Part shown: positions 8,359 through 17,497 of the stretch, in pieces
Layout of the letters: every line of letters starts with the position of its first letter
Numbering within the stretch: the stretch's first letter is position 1
DNA from: Pelagibacteraceae bacterium AG-464-B04
GTDB taxonomy: Bacteria; Pseudomonadota; Alphaproteobacteria; Pelagibacterales; Pelagibacteraceae
Reading direction: 5' to 3'
Assembly (NCBI GenBank): GCA_003209225.1
Contig: QCRZ01000006.1
Coordinates: 1 to 38,652 of the forward strand
DNA: 38,652 nucleotides
Notes under the pieces: generated by a model
The model's database searches: none
What the model was told of the DNA's origin: nothing
The model's input: the letters and a program-made list of their open reading frames with translations, nothing else
Made by a program: the position numbers and the translations under genes

Positions 8359-9895
8359 CGGATTTATCAATTTTCTTAAAAAGTATTCCTTGATTTCTTA
8401 ATTTAGTCCCTGGTTTATTGGTTAGATGTTCTTTAATACTTTCTATATTTAAGTCTTTTATATTTAGTCCTAAGGAAATTAAAGCTTTGTTTGTAACGAT
8501 TGGCATTATTGGAGATAATAAAATTGAAATTTTTCTTACTATTTCTAATGACACATAAACAATCGTGTTAAGTCTTTTTTTATTATCCTTTTTCTTCCAT
8601 GGTTCTTGATCATTGAAATATTTGTTAGCATCAAATGATCTGTTTATTACAAATTTAACATATTCATTTAAATGCTGACTATCTATTAATGATCGTATTT
8701 TTTCTAAATTATCACTAAAAGTATTTAAGATATTCTTATCATCATCATCTAAACTAATATCTCCAGGTATCAATCCTTTACAATTTTTTTCAGCAAAAGA
8801 TAGGGTTCTTTGACAAAGATTCCCATAATTATTTGCTAGGTCACTGTTTATACAATTTTCAATATTTTGATTACTTATATTTCCATCATTACCCAAAGAA
8901 ACTTCTTTTACTAAATAATATCTTAATTGATCTAAACCATATGTTTTAATAATTTCTAAGGGATCAAGTATATTTCCTTTTGATTTTGACATTTTTTTTT
9001 CGTCAGAAAGTATCCAACCATGGCCATATACTCTATTTGGAGGCTCAATATCAGCTGCTAATAAAAAAGCAGGCCAGTATATTGCGTGAAATCTTAAAAT
9101 ATCTTTTCCAATAATATGTAAAGAAGCTGGCCAGAACTTTTTATACAATTGATCTTCTTTGTTTGGAAAATTTAAAGCACTTAAATAATTTGTTAGAGCA
9201 TCTAACCATACATAAATAACATGGGTTTCATTATTTGGAACCTTTATGCCCCAAGAAAATGACTTTCTGCTAACCGACAAATCTTTCAATCCACCTTTAA
9301 CAAAACTAATCACCTCATTTTTTCTTGAATCAGGTAAAATAAAATAAGGATTTTTACTATAAAATTTTAACAATTTTTCTTTAAATGCTGATAATTTGAA
9401 AAAAAAAGATTCTTCTTCAACCCACTCAACAATAGATCCCGAAACAACAGAAACTTTTTTTCCATCTCTATCAATAATTTCATCTTCATTGTAATACGCT
9501 TCATCAGAAACTGAATACCAACCATTATATTTTGACAAATAAATATAATTATTTTCAACTAATTTATTCCACAAAAATTTAACCGATTCATGATGTCTGG
9601 CTTCGGTAGTTCTTATAAAATCATCATTAGAAAGATTTAATGTTTTGGTAAGGTCAAAAAATATTTTACTAATATTATCACAAAATTCTTTTGGTTTTTG
9701 ATTATTCTTTTCAGCGGCTTTTTGTATTTTTAAACCATGTTCATCAGTCCCTGTTAAAAAAAAAACGTTATATTCATCTAATCTTTTAAATCTTGCAAAG
9801 ACATCAGCAATAATACTTGAATAAGCATGACCCATATGAGGTTTACCAGAAGGATAATAGATTGGAGTAGTTATATAATAATTTTTTTTATCCAT
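8351..9895 (-). CDS. metG: methionyl-tRNA synthetase
   Basis: 514 residues. The class I signatures are HMGH at residues 20-23 (HIGH motif) and KMSKS at 301-305. FLTGTDEHGLK and YVWLDALTNYLSAL are MetRS-specific. The connective region lacks zinc-knuckle cysteines (GWYSVSDEAYYNEDEI), and there is no C-terminal EMAP/tRNA-binding domain, so it is the short zinc-free type. It charges tRNA-Met in the cytoplasm. It overlaps holB by eight bases upstream and tatD downstream. Confidence 0.97.
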   Translation of the reverse strand: MDKKNYYITTPIYYPSGKPHMGHAYSSIIADVFARFKRLDEYNVFFLTGTDEHGLKIQKAAEKNNQKPKEFCDNISKIFFDLTKTLNLSNDDFIRTTEARHHESVKFLWNKLVENNYIYLSKYNGWYSVSDEAYYNEDEIIDRDGKKVSVVSGSIVEWVEEESFFFKLSAFKEKLLKFYSKNPYFILPDSRKNEVISFVKGGLKDLSVSRKSFSWGIKVPNNETHVIYVWLDALTNYLSALNFPNKEDQLYKKFWPASLHIIGKDILRFHAIYWPAFLLAADIEPPNRVYGHGWILSDEKKMSKSKGNILDPLEIIKTYGLDQLRYYLVKEVSLGNDGNISNQNIENCINSDLANNYGNLCQRTLSFAEKNCKGLIPGDISLDDDDKNILNTFSDNLEKIRSLIDSQHLNEYVKFVINRSFDANKYFNDQEPWKKKDNKKRLNTIVYVSLEIVRKISILLSPIMPIVTNKALISLGLNIKDLNIESIKEHLTNKPGTKLRNQGILFKKIDKSDD

Positions 9896-10859
9896 GAATA
9901 ATTTTTTCTTTTAAGTAATGAAATGTATTATTCATATCAATATTATATTTTTTAAACTCTTCGAATTTATTGATAAATTTAGAATAATTGTAAAATATTT
10001 TTTTTTTATCACCAGGATGATGAATTTTTTTTTGAAAAAAAAGCTCAATTAAAGTCTGCAAAAAATGTAGGTTAAAAATATTTTTATTTTTTGAAATATT
10101 TTGCATAAGTTTCAAAATAATATCTTTTAAATCTGAACTTTCATTATCATCAACAGCATGTTCTATCAAATTTATTAAATTTAAAGTTGTACCTGGTGAA
10201 TTGTAGTGATAGTTAATTTTGTTAAAAACTTTATTGTCATCATTAATATTGTAATACTTCATTAAATCATAAATAATTTTTTGTCTAGTTTCGCTAGAAA
10301 AGGAAATTTTAAACTCAACGCATCGAGATTTAAGAGTTGAAGCTATTTTTCTTGATGAATTATGAATTATAAAAAAGAAAGTTCCTGGATTTGGCTCTTC
10401 AACAATTTTTAGTAATGCATTTAAAGAGTATTTATTTAAATATTCAGCATTATCAATTAAAATAAGTTTAATACTTTTGTTAAATGAAGTTGTGTTTGCA
10501 TAATTAATCATATTTGTTATTTGCTTAACATCAATAAATTGTTTGTTTAAAAGAATATCAACAAGAAAGAAATTTGGGTGACTGCATTGCATTACTAAAT
10601 TGTAGGATTTATTTGATGGATTAATAGTATTTGAATTAATATCGTAAGGATGATTTTCGTTATTGCTTAAAATATAATTTATAAAATGATAGGCAAACGT
10701 TGATTTGCCTAGTCCTGATTGACCACTTAACAATATTTTATTAGGTAGTAAATTTTTTTTATACTGATTAATAAAAAAATCAAAATAATTTTTGTAGAAA
10801 AATAGTTTGGTTTGCTTATTAGGTAGTAATATTTGGTCTTGTAATTTATTTTTAATCAT
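9888..10859 (-). CDS. holB: DNA polymerase III subunit delta'
   Basis: 323 residues. The Walker A-like GQSGLGKST is at 46-54. LILIDNAEYLNKYSLNALLKIVEEP and the SRC motif in STLKSRCVEFKI are hallmarks of the clamp-loader delta'/gamma AAA+ family. It loads the sliding clamp with the DnaX and delta subunits. The first 60 residues and the C-terminal collar are AT-biased and divergent. It follows tmk with no gap (tmk stop 10860, holB start 10859), and the tmk-holB-metG order is widespread in proteobacteria. Confidence 0.92.
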   Translation of the reverse strand: MIKNKLQDQILLPNKQTKLFFYKNYFDFFINQYKKNLLPNKILLSGQSGLGKSTFAYHFINYILSNNENHPYDINSNTINPSNKSYNLVMQCSHPNFFLVDILLNKQFIDVKQITNMINYANTTSFNKSIKLILIDNAEYLNKYSLNALLKIVEEPNPGTFFFIIHNSSRKIASTLKSRCVEFKISFSSETRQKIIYDLMKYYNINDDNKVFNKINYHYNSPGTTLNLINLIEHAVDDNESSDLKDIILKLMQNISKNKNIFNLHFLQTLIELFFQKKIHHPGDKKKIFYNYSKFINKFEEFKKYNIDMNNTFHYLKEKIIHG

Positions 10860-11483
10860 TTATTTCATTAAATTATTAACTTTTTGATAAATTATTCTAT
10901 GATTTGCATGAAAATCGTTAGAAGAATTAACAATCATATATTTTGATTTATTTTTTTGGATTATTTTTAAAAAACCTTTCTGAACTTTGTCATAAAACGA
11001 TTTTGTAAATTGATCATATCTATTAATTTTTTTTCTATTGGATACTCTTGATTTTAATTTATTTACATTTAAATACATAAAAAAAGTAAAATCTGGCTTA
11101 ATTGATTTAGTAATTTCTTTATTAAGAAAATCAATAATTCTTTTTTTAACTCCTAACCCATAATGTTGGTAAGCCATTGTTGAATCGACAAAACGATCAC
11201 AAATAATTATTTTTTTTTTATAAAAAGGCTCAATCATAGATACAAAATTTTCATTTCTAGCAGCTAAATATAGCAAAGTATCAGTTAATGAATTGAATTT
11301 TTTATTTTCTTCTCTCAACAAAAATTTTCTAATTCTCTCTGCTTCATTAGATCCACCAGGTTCTCTCAAATATATACATGGAACTTTTAATAATTTTAAT
11401 TTTTTTAATAATAATAACGAATGGGTTGATTTTCCAGATCCCTCGATTCCTTCAAATGTAATAAACGGAATCTTTCTAAACAT
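10860..11483 (-). CDS. tmk: thymidylate kinase
   Basis: About 207 residues from ATG 11483. An ATG four codons upstream (11495) is possible but lengthens the overlap with the carboxypeptidase gene from 8 to 20 bases. FEGIEGSGKSTHS is the P-loop. CDRFVDSTMAYQHYG is the DR[YF]xxSxxAYQ thymidylate kinase motif, and REPGG (LREPGGSNEAERIR) contacts dTMP. It phosphorylates dTMP to dTDP. It is a minus-strand operon member between the peptidoglycan genes and holB. Confidence 0.96.
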   Translation of the reverse strand: MFRKIPFITFEGIEGSGKSTHSLLLLKKLKLLKVPCIYLREPGGSNEAERIRKFLLREENKKFNSLTDTLLYLAARNENFVSMIEPFYKKKIIICDRFVDSTMAYQHYGLGVKKRIIDFLNKEITKSIKPDFTFFMYLNVNKLKSRVSNRKKINRYDQFTKSFYDKVQKGFLKIIQKNKSKYMIVNSSNDFHANHRIIYQKVNNLMK

Positions 11484-12630
11484 CACCCCAAACAAGAAAA
11501 TTGAAAGATTTAAAAATCCTGGAAAAAATATTTACTTTATGAATTTGTTCCATCGAAAAAACATCATGCTCGGATAATAACTCGTCATTTAAAAAAACAC
11601 TAAGCACACCTATTTTGTCATCTTTTTCAATCGGAGCTGGAACTGGTTTAATATATTCTATAAATGCACTTATTGTCTTTTTTTTCCTTTTAGGAACGGT
11701 TACATATACGTCGTCTTTTGTATATACATCAACTTTCTTTTTTTTGCCAAGCCATGTATCTAAAGAAATAAATTTTTCATTATTTTTAGCAATTTTAATT
11801 GTATCAAATTTAGTTAATCCCCATAGTAAAAGTTTTTTAGATTTCTTACCTCTATCCGATTTAGATTTAAATCCACTACCTACAGCAATTAATCTTCTTT
11901 CATTTCTTAGAATAGATGAAGCTAACGAGTATTTTTCTACTGTCAAAAAACCTGTTTTTAAACCATCAACACCAATATCATGGTATAATAAAGGATTTCT
12001 GTTTCCCTGAGTAATGGGATCACCACCTGTACGATACCAAGTAAAAGTTGTCTCTTTGAAAAAAACATAATATTCAGGATAATTTTTTATTAAAAATTCT
12101 GACATAATTAAAATATCTTTAACTGTCGAATAGTTATCTGCATCAGATATTCCTGATGAATTAGAAAATTTAGTATTATTCATCCCAAGTTCTTTTGCTT
12201 TATTGTTCATCAAGACTACAAATTCCTCTTCTGTTCCCGCTATACCTTCAGCTAAGGCAACACAGGCATCATTACCTGAGACAATGATAATTCCTTTTAA
12301 TAGATCTTCAACGGTGACTTCGTCATTTAGCATTATAAACATAGAGGAGTATCCACTGGTTGACATTCTCCAAGCTTTTTCAGAAATAACAAATTTTTCA
12401 TCTAAAGTGATTTCTTTAGTTTTTAATAATTCAAAAGCTATTAATGCTGTCATTATTTTTGTCATTGAGGCTGGATATATTTTCATGTCAGGTTCTTTTT
12501 CGTATAAAATTTTACCTGATAAATAATCTTGCAAGATTCCAGTTTTAGCGCCAATATCTATTTCGGCATTTAAAAAGGAATTGCTAAATAAAATTAAGAT
12601 TAGTAAAGATTTAAAGATAAGTTTATTCAT
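11476..12630 (-). CDS. D-alanyl-D-alanine carboxypeptidase (penicillin-binding protein 5/6 type)
   Basis: 384 residues. A signal peptide covers about residues 1-22 (cleavage near LNA/E). The three penicillin-binding motifs are SMTK (Ser55-Lys58), SGN (118-120) and KTG (225-227). A C-terminal domain (about 280-384) and a final hydrophobic/amphipathic segment (IFSRIFKSFNFLVW) fit the PBP5 beta domain and membrane anchor. It removes the terminal D-Ala of peptidoglycan pentapeptides in the periplasm. It overlaps the RlpA-like gene by four bases, forming a wall-remodelling group with mltB. Confidence 0.94.
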   Translation of the reverse strand: MNKLIFKSLLILILFSNSFLNAEIDIGAKTGILQDYLSGKILYEKEPDMKIYPASMTKIMTALIAFELLKTKEITLDEKFVISEKAWRMSTSGYSSMFIMLNDEVTVEDLLKGIIIVSGNDACVALAEGIAGTEEEFVVLMNNKAKELGMNNTKFSNSSGISDADNYSTVKDILIMSEFLIKNYPEYYVFFKETTFTWYRTGGDPITQGNRNPLLYHDIGVDGLKTGFLTVEKYSLASSILRNERRLIAVGSGFKSKSDRGKKSKKLLLWGLTKFDTIKIAKNNEKFISLDTWLGKKKKVDVYTKDDVYVTVPKRKKKTISAFIEYIKPVPAPIEKDDKIGVLSVFLNDELLSEHDVFSMEQIHKVNIFSRIFKSFNFLVWGDV

Positions 12631-13373
12631 TTTTTAATATTTGTAATATTTAAATTTTCAAAACCTAATTTATTCATAGCTAGATAAATTTCCTTCATAG
12701 AGTTAAATGAATCATATGGGCCCGCATATACTTTAAATTTAGTTTTTGAAATTTCTTTAATTTTTATGCTAAACAAATTTGCTTCATTTTCAAATCTATT
12801 TTTCACTAATTGTGCTGATTCATAATAATAAAATTCAGCAATATCAATGATATATGAATATTCCTTTTTTTTTATTTTTTTCTTTGATTTAGAAGCGGAC
12901 AAATCATTTATCGAAATAGATTCAACTGGAGCTTTGTCTGCAACTTTCTTTTCTTCTTCAAATATTGAAGCTTCTTTTGCTATAAACTTATCATTTTTTT
13001 TAATTTTGACTACTTCAACATAGGGATTCATTATATCTAAGCTTAAATCATTAGCCATTTTTTTTGTAATTACAATGTTATAAATTGATGGATAATTTGA
13101 AATTTTTTTTACTTTTGCAGTTAATGATTTTGAATTAAATGGATTATAAATCGTTACTAAAACTCCACTATTTAAAAAAGAATGTAAGACAAAGTTCTGA
13201 TCATTAATTAATTTATTGTCTACAATACCCTTTTCAAAATCAGAATCCTCATAAATTAGAGCAAATCCCTTTGAAGAAAAAGCTGGTCCTTCAGGTTCTT
13301 TAAAAACTTTGGTTTCTTGTACACAAGAATATAAAAAAATAAAAATAAATAAATATGTATAATTAAACTTCAT
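12627..13373 (-). CDS. RlpA-like lipoprotein with degenerate double-psi barrel and C-terminal SPOR domain
   Basis: 248 residues. A lipoprotein signal ends at LYSC (Cys17). Residues about 35-120 match the RlpA barrel: GFALIYEDSDFEKG, NDQNFVLHSFLNSGVLVTIYNPFNSKSL and ITKKMANDL align with the GxASwYG, HPTLPxGTxVxVxN and aAxxL elements. The His is kept, but the usual vNDRGP, whose Asp is part of the RlpA active site, is replaced by KKISNYP. Residues about 165-248 form a SPOR domain (YIIDIAEFYYYESAQLVKNRF...KVYAGPY), which binds denuded glycan at division sites. It is probably a septal binding protein that is catalytically weak or dead. It overlaps both neighbours. Confidence 0.75.
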   Translation of the reverse strand: MKFNYTYLFIFIFLYSCVQETKVFKEPEGPAFSSKGFALIYEDSDFEKGIVDNKLINDQNFVLHSFLNSGVLVTIYNPFNSKSLTAKVKKISNYPSIYNIVITKKMANDLSLDIMNPYVEVVKIKKNDKFIAKEASIFEEEKKVADKAPVESISINDLSASKSKKKIKKKEYSYIIDIAEFYYYESAQLVKNRFENEANLFSIKIKEISKTKFKVYAGPYDSFNSMKEIYLAMNKLGFENLNITNIKK

Positions 13374-14355
13374 TTTTAATCAAATTTGCTAAGGTACAAA
13401 TGGTAACACCAAATCTTAAAGATCTATTCCATTTTAATATTTTCTCGTAATTTTTAAATACTAAGTATGCAGGAAAATCTTCATTTGTATCAAGCACTGC
13501 TAAATCGGGAATTACTAAAGCGGCTTTATTTTCTTCATTAAAATCCTCAACGCCAATTATACCCATTTGTTTCCATTTTTTAATTGATTGATAATTTTTT
13601 ATCTTTTTAGCTGATACATTAATTAATTTTTTAGATATTACTTTATTTAATCGAACTTTAATTAAGCATGTTGATTTATACTGCCAACCGATTTTATTTA
13701 TATAGTTTGCGGCTGAAGCTGTTGCATCGTTAAGTGATTTTTTTAATTCTATTTTTTTGTTATTATCATAATCGATAGCATAATTATCAATAGCAGATGG
13801 CATAAACTGAAAATTTCCAAATGCTCCAGCCCAAGAACCATACAATGTATCAACATCGATAATTTTATTGTCAATAAGTTTCAATAAAATTAATAATTCA
13901 TTTGAAAAAAATTCACTTCTTCTTTTATCAAAACTAAGTGTTGCTAATGATGATATAATATCCATTTTACCAACATGGTTTCCAAAATTAGTTTCTACGG
14001 CCCATAAAGCTAAAAGTAATTCTTTTTCAACTTTAAATTTTTTTTCAATTTCTTCAAAGAGTTTTTTGTTCTTAGCTAATAATTTTTTTGCTTTAAGTGC
14101 TCTAGAACGAGTAGCTCTTCTTGTAACATATGTTTTTGTATCTTCAAAAAACTCTGGTTGCCTTCTATCATATTTTATTACTTGTTCTAAATATTTTGTG
14201 TTTTTAAAACTATTATTAATAGTTTCTTGACTTATACCCTTCTCTAACGCTAAAATTTTAAATTTACTTAACCAGATTTTAAAATCTACATTGTCACTAG
14301 ATTGAGAAAACTGAGGATAGACTAGTAAAAAAATAAGCAATAATTTTTTAATCAT
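13363..14355 (-). CDS. lytic murein transglycosylase, MltB family
   Basis: 330 residues with a signal peptide (about 1-20). LLALWAVETNFGNHVGKMD contains the catalytic Glu121. LYGSWAGAFGNFQFMPSAI and DATASAANYINKIGW are MltB-type SLT motifs (GAMGxxQFMPS, DAIxSxANYL). It cleaves the MurNAc-GlcNAc bond to give 1,6-anhydromuropeptides in the periplasm. No lipobox Cys is evident, so it looks soluble or signal-anchored. It overlaps the RlpA-like gene by 11 bases and lies seven bases from rarD. Confidence 0.92.
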   Translation of the reverse strand: MIKKLLLIFLLVYPQFSQSSDNVDFKIWLSKFKILALEKGISQETINNSFKNTKYLEQVIKYDRRQPEFFEDTKTYVTRRATRSRALKAKKLLAKNKKLFEEIEKKFKVEKELLLALWAVETNFGNHVGKMDIISSLATLSFDKRRSEFFSNELLILLKLIDNKIIDVDTLYGSWAGAFGNFQFMPSAIDNYAIDYDNNKKIELKKSLNDATASAANYINKIGWQYKSTCLIKVRLNKVISKKLINVSAKKIKNYQSIKKWKQMGIIGVEDFNEENKAALVIPDLAVLDTNEDFPAYLVFKNYEKILKWNRSLRFGVTICTLANLIKNEV

Positions 14356-14362
14356 TGTCTGT

Positions 14363-15238
14363 TTATTTATTTTTATTTAAATCTTGCAAATAAACAGTTA
14401 CAGCAATCCAAATAAAAATGAAACCAATTAACCTATATAGAGTAAATACTTCATTAAAATAAAAAACACCAAGTAAAAAGTGGCATGTTGGTGTAATAAA
14501 AAAAATCATTCCCGACGTACTTAGGCCAGCGCCTTCAACCCCACGTAGATACATATATAATGGTATGACGGTCATTGGACCAGCCAAGAAAAGTAAAAAC
14601 ATAATTTTTGGATTAGATAAACTAAAATCATTCATGTCATTTATTACTATAAAATAAAAAATAGTAAGTGCTACTGGACTTATAAAAACACTTTCTATAA
14701 AAAGACCTATGTCTGTTGGAACATTAATTTTTTTTCTTAATAAATTATATATGCTCCAACTTAAAGCAACCGTAAAACCAATCCACGGAATTGATTTAAA
14801 ATTAATTAAAAGATAAATTATGGAAACTAAAACTAAAAAAACTGAAATTTTTTTTTTCTTATTCAATTTTTCCTTAAAAAAAATGTATCCAAACAAAATA
14901 CTCAAAATTGGAAAAATAAAATAACCAAAGCTAGCATCAATTAAACGATTTGTTGTTACAGCATATATCCAGGTAACCCAATTAATAAGAATTAATATTC
15001 CTGTTATTAAAAGCAAAAAAATTTTTTTTTTATCTTTTAGTGTTTCAAAAAAAAAACTCCATCTAGAATAAATAGAAAAAATAACCGCTAGTACAAAAAC
15101 TGTCCAAATAGTTCGATGGATAACTAACTCAATTGAACCAACAAAGGAAACTTTTTTAAAATAAAAGACACCAATAATACCCCACCAGAAAGATCCTGCA
15201 GCACTGTACAAAATACCATTTAATATTTTTTTATTCAT
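14363..15238 (-). CDS. rarD: EamA/RarD-family transporter
   Basis: 291 residues with about ten hydrophobic segments in the two EamA repeats. RarD features are GSFWWGIIGVFYFKKVSFVGSIELVIHRTIWT at the start, TNRLIDASFGYFIFPILSILFGYIFFKEKLN in the first half, and LAGPMTVIPLYMYLRGVEGAGLSTSGMIFFITPT in the second. It is an inner-membrane permease, and the substrate of the RarD group is uncertain. It sits between the UbiH-like gene (36 bases) and mltB and is probably co-transcribed with the minus-strand run. Confidence 0.88.
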   Translation of the reverse strand: MNKKILNGILYSAAGSFWWGIIGVFYFKKVSFVGSIELVIHRTIWTVFVLAVIFSIYSRWSFFFETLKDKKKIFLLLITGILILINWVTWIYAVTTNRLIDASFGYFIFPILSILFGYIFFKEKLNKKKKISVFLVLVSIIYLLINFKSIPWIGFTVALSWSIYNLLRKKINVPTDIGLFIESVFISPVALTIFYFIVINDMNDFSLSNPKIMFLLFLAGPMTVIPLYMYLRGVEGAGLSTSGMIFFITPTCHFLLGVFYFNEVFTLYRLIGFIFIWIAVTVYLQDLNKNK

Positions 15239-15274
15239 AAAATTATAGTTAGGTATATTTTTAAAAGTGAAAAA

Positions 15275-16465
15275 TTATTTTAGTGCATGTAAAAATGTTT
15301 TTTTAACAGGTTTAATTAAATTAACCATCCTTAATATTACTTGCCTTGCCACTTTTGCAGGAAAAAAATTGTTTGTATATAAGCTCACTATACCATTAGT
15401 TGCAAGATATAGAGGAATAGCAACTTTATGAAGTTTAATTTGATAACGTCTAAGTATTTTTTGCGAACCTATATCTTCCTTATTTTTTAAAGCCAATTTA
15501 ATCTCGTTAGTCAATATTTCAATACCTTGTAAATTTAAATTAAACCCATGTGCTGTAACAGGATGCATGCCAACAGCAGCATCTCCAATTAAAGCAAATC
15601 TAGAACTAATAAAGCTTTTGGAATAAGTTGTTACCATTGGATAACAATAGCGTTTACCTTTTAATTTCATTTTTCCGAAAGAATAATTAAAATTATTTTG
15701 CATATGGTAATTAAATTCTTTTTCACTTAACTTCATTAAATTTGATGTTTCATTTTTAGACGCTGTTGTAACTATCGAAGATTGATTATTTTTGTACGGT
15801 AATAATGCCTGAGTTTGTTGATAACGAAAATATTCATAAGCAATATTTTTATGGGATTTTTCATGCTCCATTCTACAAACTATCATATTTTTACTAAAAT
15901 CATGAACAAAGGCAGAAATTCCCATTGCCTTTCTTGTTTTAGAAAATCTACTGTCTGCGGCTACAACCATTGATGTGGTAACTTTTTTTCCATTTGATAA
16001 CTGTATTGTAGAAAATTTTTTTTCATCAGTTTTAATAGATGAACATTCAACTCCAGTAATTAAGTTAACATTTGAAATTTTCTCAATTTTTTTGAAAAGG
16101 TATTTTTTAATTAGATAATTTGGAATTAAATATCCCAAACATTCTTTTTGTATTTCAAAATGCTTAAAATTTAAAAAATAATTAGAAATTCCATCTAATA
16201 CTCTAGCTTCCTTAATTTCTGAAATAAATTTTTTTGGAATATTTTTCCATACTCCAATTTTTTTTAAAAAAGAAACAGAGTTATGTGTAAGTGCAATTTC
16301 ACGACCATCAACTTTAGGGTTAGAAATAATTCTTTTGGGCATTTTGTCAATAATTGCAATTTTGATTTTAGAATTTGAAAATGCAGAAGCGAAAGCAATT
16401 CCAACTGGGCCACTGCCTATAATTACAATATCAAAATCTACTATTTCATTTTTTTTAAAACTCAT
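15275..16465 (-). CDS. FAD-dependent ubiquinone-biosynthesis hydroxylase (UbiH/UbiF/COQ6 family)
   Basis: About 396 residues from ATG 16465. A start 13 codons upstream (16504) adds only a basic, unconserved stretch. DIVIIGSGPVGIAFASAF is the ADP-binding GxGxxG. The DG motif region is VVAADSRFSKTRKAMGI, and ALIGDAAVGMHPVTAHGFNLNLQGIEIL is the GD...HP...G.N FAD-ribityl motif of UbiH-type monooxygenases. It hydroxylates the aromatic ring in ubiquinone synthesis at the membrane. Which ring position cannot be told from sequence, because alphaproteobacterial UbiL/UbiM/UbiH paralogues are alike. It is the first gene of the minus-strand run. Confidence 0.88.
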   Translation of the reverse strand: MSFKKNEIVDFDIVIIGSGPVGIAFASAFSNSKIKIAIIDKMPKRIISNPKVDGREIALTHNSVSFLKKIGVWKNIPKKFISEIKEARVLDGISNYFLNFKHFEIQKECLGYLIPNYLIKKYLFKKIEKISNVNLITGVECSSIKTDEKKFSTIQLSNGKKVTTSMVVAADSRFSKTRKAMGISAFVHDFSKNMIVCRMEHEKSHKNIAYEYFRYQQTQALLPYKNNQSSIVTTASKNETSNLMKLSEKEFNYHMQNNFNYSFGKMKLKGKRYCYPMVTTYSKSFISSRFALIGDAAVGMHPVTAHGFNLNLQGIEILTNEIKLALKNKEDIGSQKILRRYQIKLHKVAIPLYLATNGIVSLYTNNFFPAKVARQVILRMVNLIKPVKKTFLHALK

Positions 16466-16641
16466 AATATAATAAGTGATATTTCTTTTTTTTTTAAAAA
16501 GCACCTGTATATTTTTACACAGCTACAATACTTGGATATATAAGCTTAAATCATAAAAATCATAAATTTAATCTTATAATATAATGATTTTAAGTAAGTA
16601 AAGAAGATTTTGATACAAAAAATTATACATTTCATAATTTC

Positions 16642-16670
16642 TTGAATGAATAAAATAATCATATTATATA
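16642..16670 (+). promoter_or_regulatory. candidate promoter for the methyltransferase gene
   Basis: TTGAAT (16642-16647), a 17-base spacer and TATATA (16665-16670), with a perfect TATAAT overlapping at 16667-16672, stand just before the ATG at 16682. The predicted transcript would have almost no leader. Such elements arise easily by chance in DNA this AT-rich. Confidence 0.35.
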
Positions 16671-16681
16671 ATAATTTTTAA

Positions 16682-17494
16682 ATGGATATTTTAAAAATAA
16701 AAAAAATGTCAAATTATAAAAATAAACAAAAAATTCATATTTTTTGGAAAGAAAGATTAAAAAGAAAAGAGTCACTAGTTTGTTCTAATGATGAGGTAAT
16801 TGATAATTACGAAACTTCAGAATTTATTAAGTTAATCAATAGTAACAAAGCCATCTTAGAACTGGGATGTGGAAATGGTAAATTTATAAGAAAGCTAATA
16901 ACCCAAAAAAAAATTAAAACTTACCTGGGTATAGATTTTGTAGATGAGTTAATCAACTATTCTAAGAAAAGAAACAAATTTAAAAATATTAATTTTAAGA
17001 AATTTGACATGTCCCAAATTAATAAAAATTCTTTTAACAGAAATTGGGATCTCATAATTTCCAAGAGAGCTATACAAAATATATTGTCGGAAAAATTACA
17101 ATTACAAATAATAGATAATCTAGGTTTTTTTTTAAAAAAGACTGGAAAGATTATTTTATGTGAAAGTTCAAAAACTTCACAAAATAATATAAATAAGTAT
17201 AGAAAGATTTTTGGATTACATAAGATTAACCCGCCCTTTCATAACTTATTCTTCAATGATGCTAAAATAAAAAAGTTTAATTTTATGAATCTTAAATTAT
17301 CACAAATAATAAATTTTAGTTCGAATTTTTATTTTACTACAAGAATTATTAATGCTGCTTTGAAAAAAAAAATGAATCAAAAAATTAAAAATAACGATAT
17401 CTTAAATAAAATTGGCACCTCAATTCCAAATGATGTTTTTGCTAAAGATTTTTCACAAGTAAAGTTCTACGTATTTGTTCCAAAAAAAAAGTAA
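16682..17494 (+). CDS. class I SAM-dependent methyltransferase
   Basis: 270 residues. AILELGCGNGKFIRKL (from about 58) is motif I, LGIDFVDELINYSKKR motif II with the acidic ribose-binding residue, and WDLIISKRAIQNI (about 122-134) the later strand. After the Rossmann core, the C-terminal third is Lys/Asn-rich and unfamiliar. The substrate is unknown. Neighbouring aminotransferase, epimerase and glycosyltransferase-like genes suggest a sugar or surface-glycan substrate, but it is on the opposite strand to the first two and may act alone. It ends four bases from the convergent DegT gene. Confidence 0.82.
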   Translation: MDILKIKKMSNYKNKQKIHIFWKERLKRKESLVCSNDEVIDNYETSEFIKLINSNKAILELGCGNGKFIRKLITQKKIKTYLGIDFVDELINYSKKRNKFKNINFKKFDMSQINKNSFNRNWDLIISKRAIQNILSEKLQLQIIDNLGFFLKKTGKIILCESSKTSQNNINKYRKIFGLHKINPPFHNLFFNDAKIKKFNFMNLKLSQIINFSSNFYFTTRIINAALKKKMNQKIKNNDILNKIGTSIPNDVFAKDFSQVKFYVFVPKKK

Positions 17495-17497
17495 AAA

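Noticed and set aside
11615-12526. Plus-strand ORFs opposite the carboxypeptidase gene
   Set aside because: The minus-strand frame holds all three penicillin-binding motifs; the opposite frames show no recognisable features.
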